Of a DNA stretch of 64,000 nt, positions 35,241 to 43,086 are shown piece by piece. Position 1 is the stretch's first letter, and each line of letters begins with the position of its first letter. The notes beneath the pieces were generated by a model. It was not told where the DNA came from and made no database searches. It saw nothing but the letters and a program-made list of their open reading frames with translations. The stretch is from DB1 sp049323655 (GTDB taxonomy: Bacteria; Desulfobacterota; Desulfobulbia; Desulfobulbales; SURF-16): the NCBI GenBank assembly GCA_049323655.1, contig JBMONO010000038.1, positions 1 to 64,000 on the forward strand, given 5' to 3'. The translations under genes and the position numbers were made by a program.

Positions 35241-36257
35241 TTATTTTTCTTTGGTGGCCGCCAGCAACCGTTCTATCTTCGCCTTATCACGCAGTCCCTT
35301 GATGTAGTCCTGGAACATGGCGTCAAGCTCCTGCTGAGCCAGAAAGGTCTTGATTTTCTCCTTGACCTGGTCAAACGTCAGAGTCGTTTCCGCCTTCTTG
35401 TCCACCACTTTAATAAGATGATGACCGAAATTGGTGGTGACGATGTCGCTTACCTGACCGACCGGAGTGGCAAAAGCGGCGTCAGCAAAGGGTTTGACCA
35501 TCTGCTCGCGGACAAAGTAGTTCAGATCGCCGCCCTGCTCTTTGCTCGGACAGTCCGAGTTTTCCTTGGCCAGCTGCGCAAAATCGCCGCCATCCTTGAT
35601 TTTCTTCTGGATATCCTTGATCTTGGCCATGGCCGCCGCCTTCGTCTTCTCATCGGCATTCTCGGCAACGGTGACGAGGATGTGGCTGGCGCGCACCTTT
35701 TCCGGTTCCTTCATCTTCTCCATGTTGTCATCATAAAACTTGCGGATCTCCTCATCACCGACCTGGGCTTTGGCGGTGAAATCCTCGCGCAGCTTCTTCT
35801 GCAAGCCTTCCAGGGCCATGCGGCGGGACAGCTGCTCTTTCATGATTTTCTCGGTCAGCTCATTGGTCTGCATGAACTTGGCGAATTCCTCATCCGAGGG
35901 AAATTGTTTTTTGAAACCCGCCAGCTGTTCGTCCACCTCCGCAGTATCGACCGTGATCCCTTCTTTCTTGCTGGCCTGATAGAGCAACTCCAGATCGATA
36001 AGACGGTCCAGGGCCATGTTGTGTAGTTTTTCCAACTGGGCCGCGTCCCCTTCCTGCCAGCCGATTCCGGCAAACTGCTGTTTGGCGGAATTGACCGCCG
36101 CATCAAAATCCTTGCGCATAACCGGCTCGTCGTTCACCCTGGCAACGACCTCATCCTTTTTGGCCTGCTCCGCGGCCCAGGAAAAGGATGTAAAAAACAG
36201 AAAAAACAGCACCATCGAAATGCGCACCACCCTGCCATGATTGAGAAAAATGTTCAT
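35241..36257 (-). CDS. Periplasmic parvulin-type peptidyl-prolyl isomerase (SurA/PpiC-like)
   Basis: A 338-residue protein with a signal peptide (1-29, ending SWAAEQ), a helical SurA_N-like chaperone region (about 35-180), one parvulin rotamase domain (about 188-290, with RASHILV, GGDLNYF and FGHHLIKV) and a C-terminal helix. It should assist folding of periplasmic or outer-membrane proteins. Its position between the two-component genes and the cytochrome island gives no clear functional link, although secreted multihaem proteins would be plausible clients. AAGGACATTCT precedes the ATG. Confidence 0.9.
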   Translation of the reverse strand: MNIFLNHGRVVRISMVLFFLFFTSFSWAAEQAKKDEVVARVNDEPVMRKDFDAAVNSAKQQFAGIGWQEGDAAQLEKLHNMALDRLIDLELLYQASKKEGITVDTAEVDEQLAGFKKQFPSDEEFAKFMQTNELTEKIMKEQLSRRMALEGLQKKLREDFTAKAQVGDEEIRKFYDDNMEKMKEPEKVRASHILVTVAENADEKTKAAAMAKIKDIQKKIKDGGDFAQLAKENSDCPSKEQGGDLNYFVREQMVKPFADAAFATPVGQVSDIVTTNFGHHLIKVVDKKAETTLTFDQVKEKIKTFLAQQELDAMFQDYIKGLRDKAKIERLLAATKEK

Positions 36258-36531
36258 AGAATGTCCTTAATTGTTACGTATCCTGCTTCTGAGATGCCGG
36301 CCGTGAGGCGGCACCCCGTTTCATTTGCCCGCCTCCACCCTAGCCTCAGTTACCATTCTTTGCACCCAGTTTTTTTGTCGGCATCGCAAAAAGAAACGTT
36401 TCCCATGCAGGGCTCCTGGAGGACTGACAGACAATGGTGGTTCACTCAAGCAAATAGCACGCCAGCAGCATCGTGCGCAATCAATCGGGCAGCAACGCCC
36501 CTTGGCAGGCAGGGCCATCGAATCGGAGCAG

Positions 36532-36544
36532 GGGCAATTCACCC
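36532..36544 (+). promoter_or_regulatory. Shared 13-base box upstream of the octahaem cytochrome
   Basis: GGGCAATTCACCC is identical to 38082-38094 upstream of the decahaem cytochrome. Here it is followed 26 bases later by ATGGGTGGAATC, giving an imperfect inverted repeat. It is a candidate operator for a common regulator; no known consensus was recognised. Confidence 0.4.
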
Positions 36545-36691
36545 ATCCCCCCCCGCCACACTTCCCCGAAATGGGTGGAATCCCCCAACAGTGAATACCT
36601 CTTCACGTTCCACCCCAACCCGACATGCTGTTATCCTAAGGGTTAAACTACCCATCATCCGGCCGTATTTCTGTCGCTCAGGAACGGACCT

Positions 36692-36718
36692 TTGCCAAAA
36701 AGTCCGGACAGCTATAGT
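36692..36718 (+). promoter_or_regulatory. Candidate promoter of the octahaem cytochrome gene
   Basis: TTGCCA (36692-36697) and TATAGT (36713-36718) each match five of six consensus bases, but the 15-base spacer is short. It would give a leader of about 110 bases. Confidence 0.4.
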
Positions 36719-36836
36719 CAGGGGTCCGCTTGTTGCATAAGAAGCACCGCTGATTGCCTGTCTGCTTGTCAGGCAGCACCGGATAAGTCAACCGTCATCA
36801 ACCGAACCATTTTACGGAAAAGAGGAGAAATCACCC

Positions 36837-37988
36837 ATGACCCATGCAACACGCACCGTTGCCCTTGCCGCACTCTTTTTCGGGGTTATCGCACTTCCAC
36901 CCCAGGCCGAATCCGCCATCAAGCACAAGGATCCGGCCAAGCTCCTCAACAAGAGCGCCCACTGCATCGAGTGTCATCAGGACGACACCCCGGCCATTTT
37001 CGAGCAGTGGCTCAACAGCAGCCATGCCCGGGTCGGAGTAGGCTGCAACGAATGCCACGAAGCGGCCAAAGGGAAACCGGGGACCGTACTCCACGGTGAA
37101 AAATTTTACATCTCCGCGGTGGTCAGTCCGGCGGTTTGCGCCAAGTGTCACAAGGGCCAGTATCTCGATTTTATCTCCAGCGGCCATGCCCTGTCACTGG
37201 AACTTCTTCAGGAGATGAAGGAAGACAACCCGCGTTATCCGGTTGTTTCCTTATATAAAGATGACAACTTCCGCCAGTGCGGCGGCTGCCACGGGGTGAA
37301 GGTTACCTTTGATGCGCAGAACCGACCGGATCCGGCTACCTGGCCCAACAGCGGCGTCGGCCGCGACAACCCCGACGGCGTCAACGGCACCTGCCGGGCC
37401 TGTCACCTCGGCCATGGCTTTTCCGCGGCCGGCGCCCGTCAGCCGGAAACCTGCCTGCGCTGCCACGACGGCACCAACTATCCGGAAGGAGAGATCTACC
37501 GCTCATCGCTGCACGGAGTGGGGTATGAAACCCTGACCGACAAAGACCAGCTTGACCGGCTCGGCTTTTTTCTCACCGGCAAAGAGATGGGTTTTCCCAC
37601 CTGCGCCTTCTGCCACCTAAGCGGTTCCGGCCAGGGCCAGCAGACCCGGCACAATCCGGCCTGGAATCTGCCCCGGGATCTCACCTCACCGATGGCGCCC
37701 CAGGCGAGCCGGGCCGACAACCTCCGCACCAACATGAAGGCAGCGTGCAACCAGTGCCATGCACCGGCCCTGATCGACCATTTTTTCACCGCGGCCGACA
37801 CCGCATTAGCCCGTTACCAGCAGGAGGTGGTTGAACCAACAGTGGCCGACTTCGGGGAAAAAATAGCGGACACCAAAAAGGAGGAAAGACGCCGGCAACT
37901 CCTCAATGATTACAGTCGATTCCTTGCCGAGACAAAACGTTACCGCATGAATCTCTACATGGGCCGCCACGGCCGCAGCCAACGATAA
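36837..37988 (+). CDS. Octahaem c-type cytochrome, hydroxylamine-oxidoreductase-like
   Basis: A 383-residue secreted protein (signal peptide about 1-25) with eight CxxCH haem sites, at C43, C70, C101, C148, C186, C206, C256 and C304. The stretch DPATWPNSGVGRDNPDG before haem 5 and the SSLHG segment after haem 6 are typical of octahaem hydroxylamine oxidoreductase (HAO/IhOCC) proteins. Family members are usually longer; this one ends at residue 383, soon after the long helix following haem 8, so the C-terminal segment that carries the cross-linking tyrosine in nitrifier HAO is absent. That favours a reductive role on nitrite, hydroxylamine or another small substrate, but this is inference. GAGGAG precedes the ATG. 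Confidence 0.88.
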   Translation: MTHATRTVALAALFFGVIALPPQAESAIKHKDPAKLLNKSAHCIECHQDDTPAIFEQWLNSSHARVGVGCNECHEAAKGKPGTVLHGEKFYISAVVSPAVCAKCHKGQYLDFISSGHALSLELLQEMKEDNPRYPVVSLYKDDNFRQCGGCHGVKVTFDAQNRPDPATWPNSGVGRDNPDGVNGTCRACHLGHGFSAAGARQPETCLRCHDGTNYPEGEIYRSSLHGVGYETLTDKDQLDRLGFFLTGKEMGFPTCAFCHLSGSGQGQQTRHNPAWNLPRDLTSPMAPQASRADNLRTNMKAACNQCHAPALIDHFFTAADTALARYQQEVVEPTVADFGEKIADTKKEERRRQLLNDYSRFLAETKRYRMNLYMGRHGRSQR

Positions 37989-38081
37989 CCCCGACGACGC
38001 AACCATTGCAGGGGGGGATGTTTCTCCCCCCTGCTCTTCTTCTCCCCTCTCTCTCCTCACCCACCGCCTTCACCCAGCGCT

Positions 38082-38094
38082 GGGCAATTCACCC
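38082..38094 (+). promoter_or_regulatory. Shared 13-base box upstream of the decahaem cytochrome
   Basis: This second exact copy of GGGCAATTCACCC lies about 180 bases before the candidate sigma-54 promoter, a distance suited to an enhancer-type site. TTTTCACCCATTCC follows 14 bases later and repeats the CACCCAT core. Confidence 0.4.
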
Positions 38095-38272
38095 CAACAG
38101 CTGAGCCTTTTCACCCATTCCGGCAGGATCAACGAATTTCTCATCCCCCTCTCTTTTTTTGCCTGGCGAGTCCTTTGCCGATTCAGCCAGAAAAAAAACA
38201 TCCATAAATAAAGCAAGTTACCGATACAGAACGGCTCGTATCAGAAAAATTACGCATCCAAAGGAACCATAA

Positions 38273-38286
38273 GGCACGATCAATGC
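38273..38286 (+). promoter_or_regulatory. Candidate sigma-54 promoter
   Basis: GGCACGATCAATGC has the required GG-N10-GC arrangement and a GGCACG -24 element. The -12 element is ATGCT where TTGCW is usual. Transcription would begin near 38298, so the hairpins at 38300-38400 would lie in the leader. Confidence 0.45.
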
Positions 38287-38299
38287 TATTTACTGTGGG

Positions 38300-38400
38300 C
38301 ACAGTTCCCCAACTGTGTGCGCGTGTTACAGGTAGTGACTTTGCCGGATTCCCTGATCGAGAGAGACGGTTCCCCCAAACCGCTGAGGCGAGCCGGCAAA
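38300..38400 (+). ncRNA. Structured mRNA leader of unknown class
   Basis: The first hairpin is CACAGTT-CCCC-AACTGTG (38300-38317). The second element has an 8-bp closing stem, TTTGCCGG (38340-38347) with CCGGCAAA (38393-38400). That stem encloses a hairpin CGGTT-CCCCCA-AACCG (38367-38382). Both hairpin loops are C-rich. The element ends 43 bases before the start codon. It does not match the GEMM (c-di-GMP-I), cobalamin or other riboswitch consensus I know. Confidence 0.5.
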
Positions 38401-38443
38401 AAACAGTGAAGATGTTAACTCGACGTAACGAAAGGAGTGAAAA

Positions 38444-41400
38444 ATGAAAAAAAGGTATCAACGAGGAATGCTGGTCACATCGCTGACTGCTGCAGCCCTG
38501 CTGTTTGCCGCCTCCCAGGCGCAGTCCTTTTCTCACAACAATGTCACCCTGCGCGATGCCTCAGGTAACGCTATTGCGGCGATCGACACCAACGGCGATG
38601 GCACCGCGGATGCGCCTCCCGCCGCCGCTCCGGCCTTCAGTGCTCAGAAGACCTGTGGCGCGGTCGGTTGTCATGATTACCAGGCAATTGAGCGCCATTC
38701 CTACCATGCCCAACTCGGCGCCAACGAAATCTCCGGCTGGAACGCCTGGGCCATGGGCAACTGGAACTCCATCGCCACCAAGGGTAAACCGTGGGTTCAG
38801 TCCCCCGGCCATGTCGGCAAATGGTGACCCCCCTCTGCTCGACAGTTGTCGAGGTTCTTTGCCAACAGCGCCCAGGTCAACTTTAATGCTGACAGCGCAA
38901 CCACCATGGGCTATTTTGAAGATAATGACGGCGACAGCATCTATACCGCCGGCATCGACACACTGGTGGATGAATACGGCAGCAGGCTTGATGCCAGTGG
39001 TGTTTCCACCTATACCAAGGCGACCAACCCGATCAAACCGCGCCTCAAGGCCGCGGTCGACTTCAACACCCTCTTCAGTTTCGGCGATCCTGCCGTGCCT
39101 GCCGATCTAGACGCCTTCGTAAAAAGAGCCGACATGACCGCCGCCGGCCAGATGCGCGACTGCGCCGAATGCCATGTTGGCGGCGGCGCCATGCAGTATC
39201 TGCCCGTTGCCCCGGGCACGTCGCTGTCAGACGGAACCTGCCAAAGCGAACAGGTTTACCGTGGGGTGACCTACACCAACAACAGCGGGATGGCTGGTCA
39301 GCCCTGTACATCCACGGATGTCGAAGGATACTGCGGCACCTATCAGTACAACACCGAGACCCATTATTTCACCTGCACGCCGAACGATCCGCGTCAGGAG
39401 TTGCGTACAGCCAGCCTTCCCAACACCATCAACTCCTTCAACTTTTTCATCGATCAGTATGACGAGGATAACGACGGTATTCTCGGGGAAGCCATTGCCC
39501 AGGATTATTCACAAACCGGTGTCCTCGAAATGGACTGCCTTATGTGCCACATGGAAGGCTATGCCTATGAAGAACGCAATGAAGCGGTCCGCAAAGGCAA
39601 ATTCGACGCCTCCCGCGTGGTCGGCGCTGAGATCGGCACCCCCATCAACGGCACCACTGTTGCCTATGACCCGGCTATGGTCGGCATCTCCAGCGGCAAC
39701 CTGACTCTCGGGGTAGCCGGTTCTCATCTGCACGGCATCCCCAGTGAAAACTGCGCCAACTGTCACGCCGACATGCATGCCGTCGACTGGAAAAAGCGCG
39801 GCGACTCCTGGGGCGTCCCTTATGAGGCCGATGTTCATGGCGCCCTTGAATGCGTCAGCTGCCATACGAAAAAAGATGACTCGGTTTACGGTAGCGGCGC
39901 CTGGCGCCAGTATGACGACCTGAAATTCCTCGACGGCAAATCAAGCTCAACCTTTACCGGTCACGATCCGGCCAAGGGCAATGCCCCCTACAGCTCGCTG
40001 TGGAACAAGAACGACAACTCCATGAAGAACTGCCAGGATTGTCACTCTGCCACCCCCACCGGTGAGAATTACGGTGCTATTGATCCGACCCCGAAACATG
40101 CGGCGCTGGGTTTGACCTCCATGATCCTGCAGACCGGTGTTGACGGCACCCGCAATGCCAGCCATCTCGACATCTTCGATTGCTCCACCTGCCATGTTCG
40201 CAAACTCGGCCATGGACCGACCGCGGCCGAGGGTGGCGACACCCACGGATCACTCTATGAATGGGGCACCGGCGGCGCCATGGTAGATCTCTCCGGACCT
40301 GATGCCGAAGGCCGGGTCACCGACCACGAGAATCTCTATGTCGAGCGGTCCATGGAAAACAATCTTGCCCTGGCCTGGCAGGGAGGCAAGCTGATCAAGA
40401 CCAACTCCCTTATTTCCATGTTCTGGCGCGACAAGAATGATACTGCTGTGGACATCAACGCCGACGGTCAGGCCGGCGGCATGGATCAGGTCAACCCGTC
40501 CCATGTTCGTGACGCCATGGCAGCGGCTGGTCTTTCCGCCATGACCAAGGACGGAGTTATCGATGCCGACGAGGTCGCGGCCCAACGTACTGCCCTGTTG
40601 AACTATCTGCCCACCGTGGGTATTGATGTAACAGGGGCCAATCTGCAGCTCTCCTTCATGGGTGTCATGTTCAAAGTCAACCACAACGTCTCGCCTGCGG
40701 CAGAGGCCTGGGGTAAAGGCGGATGCACCGATTGTCACGGAGCGGACAAAGGTTTCTACAACGGCCTCTATGCAGTCAAGCCGCGTGATCTGACTATCTC
40801 GTACGCAAGCGCAGACCGCACCCCATTCACCAAAGTCAACACCACCGAAGCCGGGGGCGTAGCATCGGATTTCCATCCGACCCTGTTTGCCAAGGCCTCT
40901 CAGGGTAACGGCCGTTCCATTGCCCTCAATGTGTCTGCCGGCACCACCCTGCGTGACATCGATCTCTCCGAGGCCCTGTGGGAGAGCACCCTGCGGGTCC
41001 CGATCCAGACCACCCAGGCCGGCGTTGTTACAACCCGGGCCCAGTACGTTGATTACCTCAACACCAGGGTCAACTCCGTCCATAACCGCCATGTCGCCGC
41101 TGGTTACGGCAAGTGCAGCAACTGCCATTTCAGCGCCACCGGCGCCGGCAACATCGACTACACCACCGTCTCCGACGCGGGTCAACCGCTCGACAAAAAC
41201 GGCGTTGTCTCCACCTTCACCTATACCCCGGGCCCGATGGGGGCAGCGGGCAGCTGTGCCTCGAACACCTGCCATGCCAGCTGGGGCTTCTCAACCGAGA
41301 ACCCCTGGATCAGGCCGTCGTTCACGCCCTTCCTGAGCGCCCTGTCGAGCATGGAGACCAATCTCGAGGTTGAGTTGAACGCCAGCAGAACCACCTGTCC

Positions 41401-41860
41401 CAACGGCTGCGAATTCACCTTTGATGCCGGTGATGCCGGGGCAACGATGGTCGTCAACGGTGCCATCGCCACGGTTACCTACCCGGCGGCAGGCAACTAT
41501 ACAGCAAGCGTCGTCGCCTGCGACGCAGTCACTGACGAGTGCTACAAGGCTGAAGCAACCGCGACGGCCCAGATCGTCGAACCGGAAGTCCTCGATGCCG
41601 GTTTCACGAGTGCAGTGGCAGGAAAGACAGTGACCCTGACCGGTTCCGATCTCGACGCTGGCATCGTTCGCGCCTATATCTACTGGGGCGATCGGAAATC
41701 AAGCCAGGTAAGCCCGGCGCAGCTGGCGGCAGGTGTGGCTCATACCTACACCCTCGGCGGCAAGACCTACGACATTTCGGTCAAGGTGATGGCCGCAGAT
41801 TACAGCCAGACCACCTACACCGTCGCCGATGACGGCGATCTGCAGGTCGTTCTTCCGTAA
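38444..41860 (+). CDS. Decahaem extracellular/outer-surface cytochrome c with probable selenocysteine (TGA at 38825-38827)
   Basis: 1138 residues if the TGA at codon 128 is read as selenocysteine. The signal peptide is about 1-28. Ten haem sites are visible: CX4CH at C71 and C938, and CxxCH at C240, C365, C437, C470, C530, C580, C761 and C891. Calcium-type loops (DTNGDGTAD, DNDGDS, DEDNDG) occur between haems, and the C-terminal 160 residues look like PKD-type beta domains. Before the TGA the protein reads GHVGKW and after it PPSARQL; the frame stays open for 1010 further codons with normal composition, so a simple pseudogene is unlikely. A hairpin suited to SECIS follows the TGA. The first part alone (127 residues, one haem) would make little sense, and no Shine-Dalgarno sequence supports a restart after the stop. 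AAGGAG precedes the ATG. It is likely an electron-transfer protein at the cell surface; the acceptor is unknown. Confidence 0.82.
38825..38853 (+). promoter_or_regulatory. Candidate bacterial SECIS element following the in-frame TGA
   Basis: Beginning 11 bases after the TGA, CTCGAC (38838-38843) pairs perfectly with GTCGAG (38848-38853) around the 4-base loop AGTT. The loop begins 16 bases after the TGA's last base and has a G at its second position. Both fit the bacterial SECIS model as I recall it (loop about 16-37 bases from UGA, G among the first two loop bases). Confidence 0.65.
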
Positions 41861-41891
41861 ATCATTCCGGGACATTTCCCGGTAGCAACCT

Positions 41892-41923
41892 GGAGCAGGC
41901 GGAATACCGCCTGCTCCTTTTTT
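41892..41923 (+). terminator. Rho-independent terminator after the decahaem gene
   Basis: An 11-bp perfect stem, GGAGCAGGCGG (41892-41902) with CCGCCTGCTCC (41907-41917), has an AATA loop and is followed by six T. It cleanly ends the cytochrome transcript 31 bases after the stop codon. Confidence 0.95.
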
Positions 41924-42056
41924 ATTGCATCAGCCCATGGTCAGCTCATCGGGTTTGACTTTCTTGCCTCCTTCATGTAGCACATAAAAAGGATGGCAGC
42001 ATCCACCACCGCGCTGCTCCGTGACCTTATTTTTCGTAAACGCAAAGGATTCACCA

Positions 42057-42581
42057 ATGAAACGATTTTCTCCTCTTGTCGCCGCCGTCACCCTGACCCT
42101 GTTTTCTGCAGCGCTGCCCTTATCCGTCGCTGCCTTTCCAAGCGGATCCGCACTCCCCAGCTGTCATGATGACATCATTCCAGGGAAAAATGCCCCCGGC
42201 ACGGCGGTTCCATGCACACCTTTGATCATGAACCAGGACAACGCACTGGAATTCATGAAGAAATTCTCCATCCGCAAAATCAATAAAAAATGGTATCTTT
42301 TTATCAGTGAGGAAGAAAGCAAGGGAGGGCTCACCGCCGCTACCCGCTGGCAAACGATTGACCTGATGACATCGGCGGTGCAGAGCCTCTTCAACGACAA
42401 CGCCGACTGCCTGATGGTACGGGCTCCGCAGAGCAGCGAAGAAAAGCAGGCGCTTCTCAGTGCCAGCTATCCGCAAAAGCTCATTGCCGCCCAAGCCGTC
42501 TATGTGGAGGGATCAAAAGAGAAAAAGGCCGAATGGCCGGAATACCATCACCATCAGCTCTATACCCTGACCGTCTATTGA
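42057..42581 (+). CDS. Small secreted protein of unknown function
   Basis: A 174-residue protein with a signal peptide (about 1-26, ending SVAAFP). The mature part has three cysteines (C36 in SCHDD, C53 in VPCTPL, and one in ADCLMVRAP) and a charged, partly helical body ending in HHHQLYTLTVY. There is no CxxCH haem site, so it is not a cytochrome. The family is not recognised. It follows the decahaem gene after a strong terminator and so must have its own promoter. AAAGGA lies 8 bases before the chosen ATG. It may be an accessory of the cytochrome island, but only its position says so. Confidence 0.7.
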   Translation: MKRFSPLVAAVTLTLFSAALPLSVAAFPSGSALPSCHDDIIPGKNAPGTAVPCTPLIMNQDNALEFMKKFSIRKINKKWYLFISEEESKGGLTAATRWQTIDLMTSAVQSLFNDNADCLMVRAPQSSEEKQALLSASYPQKLIAAQAVYVEGSKEKKAEWPEYHHHQLYTLTVY

Positions 42582-42639
42582 TGGCAGCAATACCGACAAA
42601 TTCAGAGTATAAAAATTATGGGCAAGACCGCTCGCCCAT

Positions 42640-42679
42640 AAAAAAACCCGGCAGACTACGAAGTCGGCCAGGTTTTTTT
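42640..42679. terminator. Bidirectional terminator between the island and the ribosomal operon
   Basis: An A-run, the stem CCCGGCAGACT...AGTCGGCCAGG with one mismatch, and a T-run give a terminator usable on both strands. It ends the plus-strand secreted-protein gene and, on the minus strand, the rpoA-rplQ end of the ribosomal superoperon, 22 bases after the rplQ stop. Confidence 0.9.
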
Positions 42680-42700
42680 ATGACGTGTGAAACGACAAAT

Positions 42701-43084
42701 TTATTCGGTTGGGGCAGCGCTGTTCTCCTGATAATTGACCAGCTCAAGAATAGCCATCGGCGCTGCATCACCATAACGATTTCCGGTTTGAATAATCCGG
42801 GTATAACCACCGTTGCGATCACGATATTCATTACCGAGCTTATCAAACAGCTTGGCAACCACGCGAGGATCCTGAACAAAGGCCAATGCCTGTCGTCGGG
42901 CATGCAGGTCGCCACGCTTGGCCAGAGTAATCATTTTGTCTGCAACCTTTCGAACTTCCTTTGCCTTGGGAGTCGTTGTCACAATCCGTTCATGATCCAG
43001 CAGTGATGTTACCATATTGCGCACCATAGCGCGGCGATGGGCTGAGGATCGACCAAGTCGTCTTCCTGTCTTTCTGTGATTCAT
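42701..43084 (-). CDS. rplQ: 50S ribosomal protein L17
   Basis: 127 residues, starting MNHRKTGRRLGRSSAHRRAM, the universal L17 opening. It is the last gene of the alpha operon, 2 bp after rpoA and directly followed by a bidirectional terminator. It sits near the peptide exit tunnel in the large subunit. Length and start are normal. Confidence 0.98.
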   Translation of the reverse strand: MNHRKTGRRLGRSSAHRRAMVRNMVTSLLDHERIVTTTPKAKEVRKVADKMITLAKRGDLHARRQALAFVQDPRVVAKLFDKLGNEYRDRNGGYTRIIQTGNRYGDAAPMAILELVNYQENSAAPTE

Positions 43085-43086
43085 TT

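Larger units (their letters stand above)
36258..36836. other. Long divergent intergenic region upstream of the octahaem cytochrome
   Basis: About 580 bp without a gene. It contains a degraded family B fragment (GTCGGCATCGCAAAAAG near 36377), the shared word GGGCAATTCACCC (36532-36544) with a partly inverted partner ATGGGTGGAATC (36571-36582), a candidate promoter at 36692-36718, and a small hairpin GCCTG...CAGGC near 36757-36775. Short open frames here are not credible. Confidence 0.6.
37989..38443. other. Long leader region of the decahaem cytochrome
   Basis: About 455 bp without a gene. It holds the shared 13-base box (38082-38094), TTTTCACCCATTCC (38108-38121), a sigma-54-like promoter (38273-38286) and two nested structured elements between 38300 and 38400. 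No known riboswitch class was recognised. Confidence 0.6.

Noticed and set aside
37950..37998. Selenocysteine readthrough at the end of the octahaem gene
   Set aside because: The stop codon is TAA and the following frame has no haem-protein features.
38221..38443. c-di-GMP (GEMM) or cobalamin riboswitch in the cytochrome leader
   Set aside because: The conserved GEMM and B12-box words are absent; only generic hairpins can be supported.
38444..38827. Pseudogene fragment caused by a nonsense mutation
   Set aside because: No other disabling change in 3.4 kb, intact haem sites on both sides, a good ribosome-binding site and terminator, and a SECIS-like hairpin. It is still the main alternative to selenocysteine.
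38846..41860. A separate gene starting at TTG 38846
   Set aside because: It has no ribosome-binding site or signal peptide, begins in the middle of a conserved-looking segment and is in frame with the upstream haem-bearing part. Readthrough of the TGA explains it better.
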